Source: Pedobacter sp. SYP-B3415 (GTDB lineage: Bacteria; Bacteroidota; Bacteroidia; Sphingobacteriales; Sphingobacteriaceae). Taken from it: 64,000 nt of DNA. The notes under the pieces are model-generated. The model saw only the letters and a program-made list of their open reading frames with translations. It ran no database searches and was not told the origin of the DNA. Every line of letters begins with the position of its first letter. The first letter of the stretch is position 1. Made by a program: the position numbers and the translations under genes. The stretch lies in assembly GCF_004138205.1 (NCBI RefSeq), contig NZ_RXNQ01000032.1:62001-126000 (forward strand), written 5' to 3'. Below, piece after piece: positions 25,881 through 35,668 of the stretch.

Positions 25881-26960
25881 ATGAAAAATACTTCACTTAC
25901 CGATAAACACATCTCTCTTGGCGCAAAGATGGTTCCCTTTGCCGGCTTCAATATGCCTGTTCAATATGAAGGCATCAACGTTGAACACGCCGCAGTGCGT
26001 AATGCCGTTGGCGTTTTTGACATTAGTCACATGGGGGAGTTTATTCTGAAAGGTGAGGGCGCCCTTGACCTGATTCAATGGATTACAAGTAACGACGCAT
26101 CAAAACTGTATCCAGGAAAAGTCCAATATTCCTGTCTGCCTAACACCACAGGAGGTATTGTGGATGACCTCGTTATTTATTGTATAGATGAAAAAACGTA
26201 TCTGCTGGTTGTAAATGCGTCAAACATTGAAAAAGACTGGAACTGGATCAGCCAGTTTAATACCGAAGGCGTTGAAATGACTGATATATCAGACAAAACC
26301 TCCCTGCTGGCCGTGCAGGGGCCGCGTGCCGCTGATGCACTGCAGGGGCTTACTGATATAGACCTCGGATCTATGGAATATTACAGCTTCAAGAAGGGTA
26401 AGTTTGCTGGTTTTGATAACGTTTTGATATCTGCAACCGGCTACACAGGTGCCGGTGGTTTTGAGATCTATTTTGATAATGACAAGGCTGATGCCATCTG
26501 GGACGCCATTTTTGAAGCAGGTCAGCCATATAACATTAAACCCATAGGTCTGGGTGCCCGGGATACGCTGCGTCTGGAAATGGGATTCTGCCTTTATGGA
26601 AACGACATTGATGATAACACGTCACCGCTTGAGGCGGGTCTGGGCTGGATTACCAAGTTCACCAAGCCTTTTACCAACTCAAAGGCGCTTCAGGCACAAA
26701 AAGAAGCCGGTGTTCCCCGTAAACTTGTGGGCTTCGAAATGATCGACAGAGGCATTCCGCGTCATGATTATCCAATTGTCGATGCAGCCGGAGCAACCAT
26801 AGGCAGGGTAACCTCCGGTACACAGTCGCCGTCACTTCAGAAAGCCATTGGGCTTGGTTACGTAGATAAGGCATTCAGTAAGGAAGGTTCTGAGATCTAC
26901 ATCTCTATACGCGGAAACAACATCCGCGCTAAAGTGGTCAAACTTCCATTTTATAAATAG
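25881..26960 (+). CDS. gcvT: Glycine cleavage system T protein (aminomethyltransferase)
   Basis: GcvT transfers the aminomethyl carbon from the H-protein lipoyl arm to tetrahydrofolate and releases ammonia. The 359-aa product starts [20 protein letters not shown] and has the folate-binding [21 protein letters not shown] and [20 protein letters not shown] segments, plus the C-terminal barrel ([16 protein letters not shown]). The ATG at 25881 gives the family start; an ORF extension to 25860 is rejected. No gcvH or gcvP lies nearby, as is common in Bacteroidota. comB begins one base after its stop. Confidence 0.95.
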   Translation: MKNTSLTDKHISLGAKMVPFAGFNMPVQYEGINVEHAAVRNAVGVFDISHMGEFILKGEGALDLIQWITSNDASKLYPGKVQYSCLPNTTGGIVDDLVIYCIDEKTYLLVVNASNIEKDWNWISQFNTEGVEMTDISDKTSLLAVQGPRAADALQGLTDIDLGSMEYYSFKKGKFAGFDNVLISATGYTGAGGFEIYFDNDKADAIWDAIFEAGQPYNIKPIGLGARDTLRLEMGFCLYGNDIDDNTSPLEAGLGWITKFTKPFTNSKALQAQKEAGVPRKLVGFEMIDRGIPRHDYPIVDAAGATIGRVTSGTQSPSLQKAIGLGYVDKAFSKEGSEIYISIRGNNIRAKVVKLPFYK

Positions 26961-26961
26961 T

Positions 26962-27687
26962 ATGCAGCGCAAAATTGAGGTTTGTCTCACACCGGCACTG
27001 CTGCATCTCTATAATATCGAGCGGCACATCGTTGTCGTTATTGATATCCTCCGCGCTACGTCGTCTATCACCTACGGTATCGAAAATGGCGCTGAAGCAA
27101 TCATCCCCGTATCTCAGGTAGAAGAATGCCTGGCATATAAAGACCACGGGTATCTCCTGGCAGCGGAACGCAATGGAGAAGTGGTTGAAGGGTACGATTT
27201 TGGAAATTCGCCTTTTTCGTATACCGCTGAAAAGGTTTCGGGCAAAACTGTTGTGCTGACAACAACAAATGGAACGAAGGCGCTTCATCTTGCCAATAAA
27301 GATGAAAATATAGTGGTAATCGGTTCGTTTCTCAACCTCACGTCGCTTTGCATCTGGCTGGAAGCTCAGAACCGTGATGTGCTGCTGCTCTGTGCAGGTT
27401 GGAAAGACCAGTTTAATCTTGAGGACACCCTTTTCGCGGGGGCGGTTGTAAACAGGCTTCGCAAAGGCTTTTCTCAGTTTGATGATGCCGGCGTTGCAGC
27501 AGAAGACCTGTTCCTGCTTGCAAAAGATGATCTAAGGGCGTACCTGCATAAATCTTCTCACAGTCACAGGCTCGCTGAACTCAATATTGAGGACGATGTT
27601 CAGTTCTGCCTGCAGACCGACGTATGTACAGCAATTCCGGTGCTCAATGGTAATCGCCTTGTCAGGCTTGCAGAACAGAAAGACTAG
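26962..27687 (+). CDS. comB: Probable 2-phosphosulfolactate phosphatase (ComB family)
   Basis: A 241-aa member of the ComB family, which in methanogens dephosphorylates 2-phosphosulfolactate during coenzyme M synthesis. Recognisable blocks: IDILRATSSITYGIENGA, ERNGEVVEGYDFGNSP, VVLTTTNGTKAL and GWKDQFNLEDTLFAGA. Bacteroidota do not make coenzyme M, and no ComA-type phosphosulfolactate synthase is nearby, so the true substrate here is unknown. It starts one base after gcvT, implying co-transcription, and its end overlaps the convergent patatin gene by 4 bp. Confidence 0.85.
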   Translation: MQRKIEVCLTPALLHLYNIERHIVVVIDILRATSSITYGIENGAEAIIPVSQVEECLAYKDHGYLLAAERNGEVVEGYDFGNSPFSYTAEKVSGKTVVLTTTNGTKALHLANKDENIVVIGSFLNLTSLCIWLEAQNRDVLLLCAGWKDQFNLEDTLFAGAVVNRLRKGFSQFDDAGVAAEDLFLLAKDDLRAYLHKSSHSHRLAELNIEDDVQFCLQTDVCTAIPVLNGNRLVRLAEQKD

Positions 27688-28496
27688 CCGGCAGGCAGAG
27701 AGCCGGACACTTTTTGCGATTGGATATTGTTTTCAACCAACGTACGCAGACTCTCGTTTGAACGAATGGTTTTCAACGCTTCTTCGTAAGCTAAATAATA
27801 GATAGTTTCTGCCTTTGCCATATCGAATGTGCTGATTTCACCCATTCCTTTTGGCTCAATCAGAATATTACAGAAGGCGGCCTTTTGTTCCATGTCTTTG
27901 TTAATCGACATAACACCCGCACGTCCCATCAGACCTGCAATGTTGGTAATCTTATCCACCGGACGCAGATGATTGCAGGAGGAGCCTATAATGTATTCAC
28001 AGTTATCCAGAAGCGGTTCCACAGGAAAATTATTCAGAATACCGCCATCAACGTACATCTGGTTATTGATCATGATCGGTTTAAATATTCCCGGTATACA
28101 ACTGCTGGCCTGGATACTGCGAATAAGAGGTCCTTTATCAAAATAAACGAGCCGGCCTTCGCTGAAGTTCACTGCGGCGATAGTTAACGGAATTTTCAGT
28201 TTTTCGATCAGGTCATCCGGGAAGAATCTCTTCAGAAGGTATGAAGTACGCTCAATGTTAATCAAGCCGAGCGAACCTACCGCCGGCCGCAGAAACCGAA
28301 GCAGCTTGGTTTTTATAAAAATGTCCAGGCCTTCTTTCGGGTCAATGCCGGCAGCGAAGAAGGCACCTGCTATTGAACCGGCGCTCGTGCCGCTGATGTG
28401 ACTGAATTTGATGCCCAGGTTTGAAAAAGCTTTCAGAACACCCAGATGTGCAATGCCTCTGATGCCGCCTCCTGATAATACGATTCCTATCTTCAT
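27684..28496 (-). CDS. Patatin-like phospholipase
   Basis: A 270-aa patatin-family lipid acyl hydrolase, RssA/YchK-like. It shows the oxyanion motif GGGIRG (residues 9-14), the nucleophile elbow GTSAGS (Ser near 42) and the catalytic Asp in YVDGGILNNFP (DGG, near 155). No signal peptide is visible, so it acts in the cytoplasm or at the inner face of the membrane. The start ATG is at 28496. It converges with comB with a 4-bp overlap of stop regions. Confidence 0.9.
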   Translation of the reverse strand: MKIGIVLSGGGIRGIAHLGVLKAFSNLGIKFSHISGTSAGSIAGAFFAAGIDPKEGLDIFIKTKLLRFLRPAVGSLGLINIERTSYLLKRFFPDDLIEKLKIPLTIAAVNFSEGRLVYFDKGPLIRSIQASSCIPGIFKPIMINNQMYVDGGILNNFPVEPLLDNCEYIIGSSCNHLRPVDKITNIAGLMGRAGVMSINKDMEQKAAFCNILIEPKGMGEISTFDMAKAETIYYLAYEEALKTIRSNESLRTLVENNIQSQKVSGSLPAG

Positions 28497-28566
28497 AGTT
28501 TGCTGTTAGTGATTCAGACGCTTCCGCAGTACCTTACATTCAAAGCGAAAGCGGGCTCTAAAACGA

Positions 28567-28596
28567 TTTGAAAACCCCGGGAAATAGATAGATTTG
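28567..28596 (+). promoter_or_regulatory. Bacteroidota promoter for the beta-barrel gene
   Basis: TTTG at 28567-28570, 18 bp, then TAGATTTG at 28589-28596. It lies 36 bp before the ATG at 28633. Confidence 0.6.
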
Positions 28597-28632
28597 AGAA
28601 GTTTTACGTTATCCCTAAACAAATATAAAGAG

Positions 28633-29307
28633 ATGAAGAGAATAGCAACGGTCATACTGATCTTATTTTTCGCAAACAATGTGCATGCTCAGCTGGTTCC
28701 ACAAGGAAATTATGGTTTCAGACTTGGTCTGACCGCTCACCCTACTTTCGGCTGGATCAAAGGAGACAGGGTTAAGGGTAATGGTCTCGGTCTGGGCTTT
28801 TCTTACGGTCTTATGGGCGACTTCAACTTTGCTGAGAATTACAGTTTTGCCACCGGCCTTACGGTTACAACCATCAATGGCAAAAGCACTGAATTAGATG
28901 TGATGCCCTACGATGAAAGCAGCCCGGGCAAAGCAGATGCGTACGACCTGAAATACCGCACACAATACCTGGAAGTCCCGCTTACCCTGAAGCTGAAGAC
29001 ATCCAAAGTCGGGCTGTTGCGCTGGTACGGTCAGTTTGGTCTCTCAAATGGTATACGCTTGAGCGCCAGGCAGGATGCTGCGAGATCGCCGGGAGGCTAC
29101 ATTACCGACGGACTGAACATTAACTCGAACACTGCTATTTACCGGGCCGGCCTTATTATTGGCGGAGGTGCAGAATATGATCTTGACAGAAACGCCAGCT
29201 TCACCGCCGGACTGACGCTGAATAACGGATTCACAGACATTACCACAGACCGGAACAGGAATGTTCGAAACCATTATGTTTCTTTGAACTTAGGTATATT
29301 TTTTTAG
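28633..29307 (+). CDS. Outer-membrane beta-barrel protein (PorT-like fold, PF13568 type)
   Basis: A 224-aa exported protein: signal peptide (MKRIATVILILFFANNVHAQ) followed by alternating beta strands typical of a small eight-strand outer-membrane barrel (for example GNYGFRLGLTAHPTFGWIKG, YLEVPLTLKLKT, YVSLNLGIFF) and a C-terminal Phe. This is the broad Bacteroidota beta-barrel family that also includes the T9SS protein PorT; I cannot say it is PorT itself. It has its own promoter. The longer ORF to 28594 is rejected because it starts at the -7 box. Confidence 0.75.
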   Translation: MKRIATVILILFFANNVHAQLVPQGNYGFRLGLTAHPTFGWIKGDRVKGNGLGLGFSYGLMGDFNFAENYSFATGLTVTTINGKSTELDVMPYDESSPGKADAYDLKYRTQYLEVPLTLKLKTSKVGLLRWYGQFGLSNGIRLSARQDAARSPGGYITDGLNINSNTAIYRAGLIIGGGAEYDLDRNASFTAGLTLNNGFTDITTDRNRNVRNHYVSLNLGIFF

Positions 29308-29325
29308 CAGCTACAACAACAGAAC

Positions 29326-30966
29326 ATGAAAATCGCGCTTGCACAACTTAATTATCACATCGGAAATTTCGAAGCGAATACAGAGAAAATGATTGCCTGT
29401 TTGCAGGCTTCACGCGAAAAAGGAGCAGACCTGGTAGTTTTTGCGGAACTGGCGATATGTGGTTACCCGCCCCGCGATTTTCTCGAGTCAAATGCCTTTA
29501 TCGATCTATGTGAGCGTGCGGCAACAGAAGTTGCTTCGCACTGCCAGGATATTGCCTGCATTATTGGTTTGCCCGTGCGTAATGAATTGCCAGACGGTAA
29601 AGATCTTTTTAATGCGGCATGGTTTATAGAGAAAGGCCAGATCAAAGCCATAGTAAGAAAGGCTCTTTTGCCAACATATGATGTATTTGATGAATACCGG
29701 TATTTTGAACCGGCAAGCAGTTTTACCTGTGTAGAGTTTATGGGTAAAAAGATTGCCCTTACTATTTGCGAAGACCTTTGGAATATTGACGATAATCCGC
29801 TGTATATCCATAACCCGATGGATGATCTTATCAAAGAGCAGCCCGATGTGATGATCAACATTGCAGCATCGCCGTTCTCATATACACACGATGATGAGCG
29901 TATCAAGGTCCTTTCTTCCAACGCGAAAAAATACAAGCTGCCTTTGTTTTATGTGAATCAGGTAGGCGCCCAGACCGAAATCATTTTTGATGGAGGCTCG
30001 CTGGTCTTTGATGAAGAAGGCGCTTTGAAGGCGGAAATGAAATATTTTACAGAAGATGTGCAGGTGTTTGACCTGGCAGAGGTGCAAAACGTCCGGAATA
30101 AATATCCTGCTCAGGAGCGGGCATCAGACATAGAGCAAATTCACGATGCCCTGCTGCTTGGAATTGGCGATTATTTTCGTAAATCAGGCTTCAGCAAAGC
30201 AGTACTGGGGCTTTCCGGTGGTATAGATTCTGCTATCGTCTGTGCGCTGGCCTGCAGGGCGCTTGGTCCCGAGAACGTGATGGCCGTCCTGATGCCATCG
30301 AAATACAGTACAGACCATTCGCTTAAAGATGCGTTGGATCTGGTCGAAGCCATTGGCTGTAAACATGAAATTGTGCCTATAAAAGATGCGGCAGAGGCTT
30401 TTGATAACATGATGCGCCCTGTGTTCAAAGATCTTCCTTTTAACATTACAGAAGAAAATATACAGGCAAGATGCCGTGGTATTGTCCTCATGGCCATGTC
30501 GAATAAATTTGGTTACATATTATTAAACACTTCAAATAAAAGTGAATGTGCAGTAGGCTATGGTACGCTTTATGGCGATATGTGTGGCGCCCTTGCCGTA
30601 ATCGGTGATGTATACAAATCGCAGATATTTGAACTTGCGAAATATATTAATAAGGATAGGGAGATTATTCCGGTTAATACAATCGTCAAACCTCCATCTG
30701 CAGAGCTGCGTCCCGATCAGAAAGACAGCGATTCTCTGCCAGACTATGGCACCCTTGACCAGATCCTGTTCCAACACATCGAACTTAAAAAGAGTGCAGC
30801 CGAAATCATTGACCAGGGCTTCGATCCCGAGGTTGTAACCAAAACGCTCAGGCTGGTCAATCTGGCAGAGTTCAAACGTTACCAAACGCCTCCGATTTTG
30901 AGGGTGTCGCCAAAAGCTTTCGGAATGGGACGACGCATGCCTATTGTCGGCAAGTACATGTCCTGA
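29326..30966 (+). CDS. nadE: Glutamine-dependent NAD+ synthetase
   Basis: NadE amidates deamido-NAD to NAD+ using glutamine. The 546-aa two-domain protein has an N-terminal carbon-nitrogen hydrolase (glutaminase) domain with catalytic Glu in FAELAICGYPPRD, Lys in VRKALLPTYDVFDE and Cys in LTICEDLW. The C-terminal synthetase domain has the ATP pyrophosphatase loop LSGGIDSAI near 294 and NTSNKSECAVGYGTLYGD. It is complete. It lies 18 bp after the barrel gene, possibly sharing its promoter, and is followed by a terminator. Confidence 0.96.
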   Translation: MKIALAQLNYHIGNFEANTEKMIACLQASREKGADLVVFAELAICGYPPRDFLESNAFIDLCERAATEVASHCQDIACIIGLPVRNELPDGKDLFNAAWFIEKGQIKAIVRKALLPTYDVFDEYRYFEPASSFTCVEFMGKKIALTICEDLWNIDDNPLYIHNPMDDLIKEQPDVMINIAASPFSYTHDDERIKVLSSNAKKYKLPLFYVNQVGAQTEIIFDGGSLVFDEEGALKAEMKYFTEDVQVFDLAEVQNVRNKYPAQERASDIEQIHDALLLGIGDYFRKSGFSKAVLGLSGGIDSAIVCALACRALGPENVMAVLMPSKYSTDHSLKDALDLVEAIGCKHEIVPIKDAAEAFDNMMRPVFKDLPFNITEENIQARCRGIVLMAMSNKFGYILLNTSNKSECAVGYGTLYGDMCGALAVIGDVYKSQIFELAKYINKDREIIPVNTIVKPPSAELRPDQKDSDSLPDYGTLDQILFQHIELKKSAAEIIDQGFDPEVVTKTLRLVNLAEFKRYQTPPILRVSPKAFGMGRRMPIVGKYMS

Positions 30967-30991
30967 AACAGCCACCATGGTTGGCGCATGG

Positions 30992-31023
30992 GGCAGCGTT
31001 GTCTCCAACGTCGCCTCTTTTTT
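30992..31023 (+). terminator. Intrinsic terminator after nadE
   Basis: GGCAGCGTTG (30992-31001), loop TCTC, CAACGTCGCC (31006-31015) with two adjacent mismatches in the stem, then TCTTTTTTT. It lies 25 bp after the stop. Confidence 0.75.
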
Positions 31024-31047
31024 AATAATTTAACGCCTCAAGCAAAC

Positions 31048-31728
31048 ATGACTGATCACAAGTTTTTAGCATTGATAGATGCGATACTGAAAAAACATAT
31101 TCCAACTTTCGAATCCATGCCCGGAACCGTAATTGTCCATGAATTACGTTCCTGGCATGTTGTGTACATGACGGAGAACGGACGAAATCAGCTTGGCATT
31201 ACGCTGGACGAACTTCGTGCTATGGACAACGAGGAATATCACCGGCGTTATTTCAATCCGGATGACGCGGCAGACTATGTTCCCAAACTGGCGGCATTCA
31301 TTGCTGAAAATAATGCCGATGACTCGATCACTTACTTCCAGCAGGTTAGAACGACTGCGGAGGGAAAATGGAACTGGCACATGGCGGCGACGCGAATACT
31401 TGCCCGCGATGATAAAGGTCTGCCTCTTTTATGTGTAACAACCGCTGCACCAATAGATGCCATGCACCACATGTCGGCAAAGGCCGAGCGCTTGCTTGAA
31501 GAAAATAATTTCCTACGGCAAAACCTTCCTGCCTTCAGCAGGCTTGGCAAGCGGGAAAAAGAAATTTTGCGCTTAATGGCAAGGGGAAAAAGCTCAAATG
31601 AAATTGCTGAACAACTTTTTATCTCGTCAGCTACGGTTGATACACACCGAAGGAACATTCGCACCAAACTTGGCGTAAACACGCATTTTGAACTTTCTCA
31701 ATATGCGAGAGCGTTTGATCTGATTTAA
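31048..31728 (+). CDS. PAS-like sensor / LuxR-type transcription regulator
   Basis: A 226-aa soluble protein. The N-terminal 130 residues look like a PAS-type sensor ([23 protein letters not shown], then a charged helix and a [16 protein letters not shown] strand pair). A short coiled linker leads to a C-terminal LuxR helix-turn-helix ([25 protein letters not shown] followed by [18 protein letters not shown], about residues 158-210). No receiver domain or phospho-acceptor Asp is seen. The ATG at 31048 is preferred; upstream codons overlap the nadE terminator. Its target is unknown; a convergent OsmC gene follows. Confidence 0.85.
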   Translation: MTDHKFLALIDAILKKHIPTFESMPGTVIVHELRSWHVVYMTENGRNQLGITLDELRAMDNEEYHRRYFNPDDAADYVPKLAAFIAENNADDSITYFQQVRTTAEGKWNWHMAATRILARDDKGLPLLCVTTAAPIDAMHHMSAKAERLLEENNFLRQNLPAFSRLGKREKEILRLMARGKSSNEIAEQLFISSATVDTHRRNIRTKLGVNTHFELSQYARAFDLI

Positions 31729-31735
31729 ACAAGAA

Positions 31736-31752
31736 ACCCGGCAGGGCCGGGT
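31736..31752. terminator. Hairpin between convergent luxR-type and osmC genes
   Basis: ACCCGGC (31736-31742), loop AGG, GCCGGGT (31746-31752). The tail is T-rich on the minus side (TTTCTTGTTT) and weaker on the plus side (CTCTTAG), so it mainly serves osmC. Confidence 0.6.
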
Positions 31753-31759
31753 CTCTTAG

Positions 31760-32173
31760 TTATTCTGCAAGTGTAGCATCAACAGTAATAGTTGTGTTCA
31801 GCAGTTTGCTGATGGGGCAGTTTTTTTCAGCGTCAGCAACGACTTCGTCGAATTTTTCTTTAGAGATACCCGGAACCGTAGCATTTAATGTAAGATGCGA
31901 TTCTACAATAGCGCCATTTTCAAATTTGATCTCGCATTTGGTTTCAAGTTTGTCTGCCGTAAAGCCCGCTTCGTCGATATTGAACGAAAGTTTCATGGTG
32001 AAACATCCTGCATGCGCTGCCGCAATCAGTTCTTCCGGGTTGGTGCCAACGCCATCTTCAAAACGTGAATTGAAAGAATACTGCGTGTCAGTCAGGACGG
32101 TGCTTTGGCTGCTGAGCGTTCCTTTTCCGGATTTGCCGGATCCTTGCCATACGGCGGTTGCGTGTCTTTTCAT
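31760..32173 (-). CDS. OsmC/Ohr family peroxiredoxin
   Basis: A 137-aa OsmC-family thiol peroxidase that reduces organic hydroperoxides. The two reactive cysteines are in [10 protein letters not shown] (near residue 57) and [10 protein letters not shown] (near 119), the spacing expected for the family. The N-terminal strand [20 protein letters not shown] matches the OsmC subgroup. Cytoplasmic. Monocistronic: a hairpin lies downstream and a 305-bp gap upstream. It converges with the PAS/LuxR-type regulator. Confidence 0.92.
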   Translation of the reverse strand: MKRHATAVWQGSGKSGKGTLSSQSTVLTDTQYSFNSRFEDGVGTNPEELIAAAHAGCFTMKLSFNIDEAGFTADKLETKCEIKFENGAIVESHLTLNATVPGISKEKFDEVVADAEKNCPISKLLNTTITVDATLAE

Positions 32174-32478
32174 TGATTTTAAAGTTTTGCCCGCGGTGAG
32201 GGCATGGTTTATAAATAATAGGTATTTAAGTGCTTATCTTTCGTTTAAAAGTAATGATAATTTCCATTCTGAGAATTGGAGGGTACTTTTTTATTTGGTC
32301 ATCAATATAGACCGGAATCTTCATCGGCAGAAAGTTTAATGCGCCTTGCGTTAACCATAGTCAAAATCAACCTGAAAACAGATTGCCGTGAATGGGTTCA
32401 GCTGCACATTGTATGAGTAATGTGTTTATTTTATTTGATAAGTTTTAATCTGTGCACACCGGAGTAACCTTGTTTCAC
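32174..32478. other. Gene-free stretch between osmC and lnt
   Basis: About 305 bp, AT-rich, with no ORF of coding character on either strand. It must hold the osmC promoter (minus strand); TACTTTTA near its upstream end is a weak -7 candidate. Nothing else is recognised. Confidence 0.4.
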
Positions 32479-34101
32479 TTACCTACGCTGCTTCCGGTTT
32501 TTCCATTTATAAATAGGAATAGCGAAGGCCAGCGCGATACCAGCGAGACTTAACAGCTTCGCTATTATATCGCCCGATCTCACGTACAGCGTCAGGTTAT
32601 CATTCAGCAAAATATCAGATTTGATGGCGGTGCTCGTCCACCAGGCGGTTTCTTTCACGATATCTCCTCGCTGGTTAATGAAACAAGAAATGCCCGTATT
32701 GGCAGAGCGGGCAACATCGCGGCGTGTTTCGATGGCACGCAGTTTTGCATACAACATGTGCTGGTCTTTGCCAGAGGTATTTCCCCACCACCCATCATTC
32801 GTAATGATTGCAATAAACTGCGCCCCGTTTTTAACCGACGTGCCGATCCAGTCTCCCCAAAGGCTTTCATAACAAATCACCGGTGCTGAGCCGATACCGC
32901 TTTGTGTATAAAAGACGCCGGGTTCATTTTGCCATCCCCAACCGCCAACAGTACCGCCCAGTTGTGCAAACACGCCATCAAGAAATGAAAATACAGCCGG
33001 AAAAGGCATTTTTTCGACTCCGGGTACCAGTTTTGATTTGTGATAGAATTGAACATTAGGCGAGTTTTCTACCTGCATTGCTGCATTGAAATTGTCCCGG
33101 AAAGTGCCATGATTTGGATCGAAATAAGCTGAAGCAGTTTTTTTTGTGTCATAATGGGTATTACTCTCTATCCCTGTAATCAGCGATCCATTGCGATACT
33201 TGCTAAGAAAGGATTGCACCTGTAAAAACTCTGAATTGGTTCTGATCGTGCCTTCGTCTGCGTAGTTCGGAATAGCAGTCTCCGGCCAGATGAAGAACTC
33301 AGTATTCGGCTGTCCGAGAGAATCAGATAAGCGCGTTAGAAGATAGACCTGTTGAGATGGTGGTATAGCGCCAAGTTTTTGGTACGGGTCAACATTAGGC
33401 TGAACAACGACAACATTTGAAGGCGTACCTTTACCTTCGAAGCTTGTATACCGCCATATGGAAAAACCGGCAGGTATCAGGACCCAGGCAGCCAGGCAAA
33501 TCCATAGCGGCCGCCGGCCGGGCACTCCGGCAGGTGTTTGCAGGGCCTCGAACAGCAGGATGTTGGCAAGCAATATCCAGAGCGATCCACCATAAACACC
33601 GGTAAATTCATACCACTGTGCAAGCTGATGGGTAGCGGCCAGGCCATTACCAAGCGTCATCCATGGAAAAGAAAGGTCCCATACCTGCTGAAGATATTCG
33701 AGACCGATATAAAAACAGATCAAACCGGCATATGCCACATAGCGGTTTACGTAATGCGATAACTGATGGTATAACCAGAACGCAAAGGTAAGCAGTAAAG
33801 GACCCAGGCAGAATGGCACAAGGGAAACGGGCAGCGCAACGATCGGACCATTGTAAGCGCTGATGGCATTATACACCCAATAGATACTTGCGGTGTTCCA
33901 TAGCAGGAAAGTCAGTCCGGCGTGCAGAAAAACACGCCGGCCCGCTTTGCGCTCGTTACGTTCGCGAATGGCCTTCAGTGCAAAAAGCAACGGCACAAGC
34001 GCAAAAAGCAGCAACGCCCCGGTAAACGGAATCGGAGGCCAGCCCAGCCAAAGCAGCAATGCACTGAGCAGTGCAAGCAGGTACGTTTTTTTTGATAACA
34101 T
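32479..34101 (-). CDS. lnt: Apolipoprotein N-acyltransferase Lnt
   Basis: Lnt adds the third acyl chain to lipoproteins at the inner membrane. The 540-aa product has six N-terminal membrane helices, then a nitrilase-fold domain with the catalytic triad: Glu in WPETAIP, Lys in YHKSKLVPGVEKMPF and Cys in PVICYESLWG. A final helix (IIAKLLSLAGIALAFAIPIY) anchors the C terminus. It is complete. It starts 12 bp after the PH/SHOCT gene, so the two are probably co-transcribed. Confidence 0.95.
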   Translation of the reverse strand: MLSKKTYLLALLSALLLWLGWPPIPFTGALLLFALVPLLFALKAIRERNERKAGRRVFLHAGLTFLLWNTASIYWVYNAISAYNGPIVALPVSLVPFCLGPLLLTFAFWLYHQLSHYVNRYVAYAGLICFYIGLEYLQQVWDLSFPWMTLGNGLAATHQLAQWYEFTGVYGGSLWILLANILLFEALQTPAGVPGRRPLWICLAAWVLIPAGFSIWRYTSFEGKGTPSNVVVVQPNVDPYQKLGAIPPSQQVYLLTRLSDSLGQPNTEFFIWPETAIPNYADEGTIRTNSEFLQVQSFLSKYRNGSLITGIESNTHYDTKKTASAYFDPNHGTFRDNFNAAMQVENSPNVQFYHKSKLVPGVEKMPFPAVFSFLDGVFAQLGGTVGGWGWQNEPGVFYTQSGIGSAPVICYESLWGDWIGTSVKNGAQFIAIITNDGWWGNTSGKDQHMLYAKLRAIETRRDVARSANTGISCFINQRGDIVKETAWWTSTAIKSDILLNDNLTLYVRSGDIIAKLLSLAGIALAFAIPIYKWKNRKQRR

Positions 34102-34113
34102 CCGGACTACTTG

Positions 34114-34758
34114 TTACAGGCTGTTCAGAATATCTGCCTTTTTTGCATCGTATTCTTCCTGCGTAATCAGGTGCTTGTCAAATAAGGTCTTCAATTTCCT
34201 CAACTTCGATGTTGCCTCATCTTCCGGCTCTTCCTGTGCAGGCAGGGTAGCGGGCGCCGGTGGTGTGTAGAGGGGTTCGGGTGCCGGCGCTGGTGTGGGT
34301 TCGGGAACAACAGGCGTTACAGTTTCAACTTGCCTTTTTTCTTCAATTTGTTCCAGTCTGGCCCGCTCACGAAGTTGCTCCAGCTGTTCATTCGCAGCCT
34401 GGTTAAGCCGGCGCGCCTGAACTTTCGGAATAAATTCAGTGACAATGTTTTCTCCCTGCTGCGGTACACAGATAAATTTCGAGCCGAAAAACTCTTCTTT
34501 GAATGAAACCTCTTTTACGTTTTTCCAGGAAATGTCTTTGAAATTCATGGTAAGACCCAGATTGCCGGGCTCACAATAAAAAATACGTTTGTTTGTAATC
34601 GCTATGCTATCCGGAAGCAGATTCACTGCAGGCTTCTTCTGAACGGCCAGGTAAAGAATTTCCTCGTTACTGGTTAACAGGTCATTTAGTTTACCAATAA
34701 CTTTCTCGACCGCCTTCGGGTCTTGTTCATCACTTAAAAATCTATCTATTGAAATCAT
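34114..34758 (-). CDS. PH-like (bPH_3) and SHOCT domain protein
   Basis: A 214-aa cytoplasmic protein. Residues about 10-110 resemble the YokE-like bacterial PH domain (EEILYLAVQKKPAVNLLPDS, then IAITNKRIFYCEPG). A charged helix and a Pro/Ala/Glu-rich linker (about 145-180) follow. The C terminus is a SHOCT domain (SKLRKLKTLFDKHLITQEEY followed by DAKKADIL), a short motif often at the end of envelope-linked or regulatory proteins. Function is unknown. It is followed by lnt with a 12-bp gap. Confidence 0.8.
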   Translation of the reverse strand: MISIDRFLSDEQDPKAVEKVIGKLNDLLTSNEEILYLAVQKKPAVNLLPDSIAITNKRIFYCEPGNLGLTMNFKDISWKNVKEVSFKEEFFGSKFICVPQQGENIVTEFIPKVQARRLNQAANEQLEQLRERARLEQIEEKRQVETVTPVVPEPTPAPAPEPLYTPPAPATLPAQEEPEDEATSKLRKLKTLFDKHLITQEEYDAKKADILNSL

Positions 34759-34873
34759 CGTATGCTAAATTGTTTTCAGGGCATGTACCCGGTTTACAAA
34801 TTACAAATTCTCTTTTTAATGTATTGTTTTCGGAATGTTGTTTTTTCCCGTTCAGGGAGCAATGGCCATGGAA

Positions 34874-35587
34874 TTATACCTGGTCAGTCGCATCCCGCTG
34901 CCTTCCTTTTTGCGGGCTTTTCCCCGCAACGCAGATAACGAACTCGCCTTTCACCACATTATGTTCGAAATGGGTTCGGACTTCTTCGAGTGTGCCACGA
35001 ACTGTTTCCTCGTACATTTTTGTAAGCTCGCGGCTTACCGAAGCCAGCCTGTCTGATTCAAATGTGGCTTCGAACTCAGCGAGTGTTTTAAGCAGCCTGT
35101 GCGGACTTTCATAAAAGATCATTGTGCGGTCTTCTTCAGCCAGTTTTTTCAAGCGCGTTTGCCTCCCTTTCTTCACCGGAAGGAAACCTTCAAAAACAAA
35201 GGTATCGGCCGGAAGGCCCGAGTTAACGAGGGCAGGTACAAAAGCAGTCGCCCCAGGAAGACACTCAACCTCTAACCCAGCCTTCAATACCTCGCGAACC
35301 AGGTAAAAGCCGGGATCAGAAATAGCGGGTGTCCCGGCATCTGAGATGAGTGCAATTTGCTGTCCTTCTTTGAGAAAACGGACAATCTCTGTACTCGCCT
35401 TATGTTCATTGTGCTGGTGATGGGCAAAAACCCTTTTGTCAATACCGAAATGTTTGAGCAGCGGCGCGCTGGTGCGCGTATCTTCAGCCAGGATAAGATC
35501 TGCCGCCTTCAGAACATTAATTGCACGGAAGGTCATATCTTCCAGGTTGCCGATCGGGGTGGGAACAAGATACAGTTTACCAGTCAT
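34874..35587 (-). CDS. rsmI: 16S rRNA (cytidine-1402-2'-O)-methyltransferase RsmI
   Basis: RsmI 2'-O-methylates C1402 of 16S rRNA. The 237-aa product begins GKLYLVPTPIGNLEDMTFRA, followed by AEDTRTSAPLLKHFGI, ALISDAGTPAISDPGF and LPGATAFVPALVNSGL, all tetrapyrrole-methylase-fold signatures for S-adenosylmethionine binding. The ATG at 35587 gives the family start; the open frame continues upstream to 35677 but would overlap serS. It is divergent from serS. Confidence 0.95.
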   Translation of the reverse strand: MTGKLYLVPTPIGNLEDMTFRAINVLKAADLILAEDTRTSAPLLKHFGIDKRVFAHHQHNEHKASTEIVRFLKEGQQIALISDAGTPAISDPGFYLVREVLKAGLEVECLPGATAFVPALVNSGLPADTFVFEGFLPVKKGRQTRLKKLAEEDRTMIFYESPHRLLKTLAEFEATFESDRLASVSRELTKMYEETVRGTLEEVRTHFEHNVVKGEFVICVAGKSPQKGRQRDATDQV

Positions 35588-35643
35588 GTGATGTGCGGGC
35601 GCCGAGTTTTTCCTGAATGGGCAGGCTTTCTCCCAACTCTTAT

Positions 35644-35651
35644 TATCTTTG
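35644..35651 (+). promoter_or_regulatory. Bacteroidota -7 box for serS
   Basis: TATCTTTG, a perfect TAnnTTTG, 17 bp before the serS ATG. No clear -33 TTTG; a TTTC lies about 15 bp upstream. Confidence 0.5.
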
Positions 35652-35668
35652 CCTAAAAATTTTAAAGA

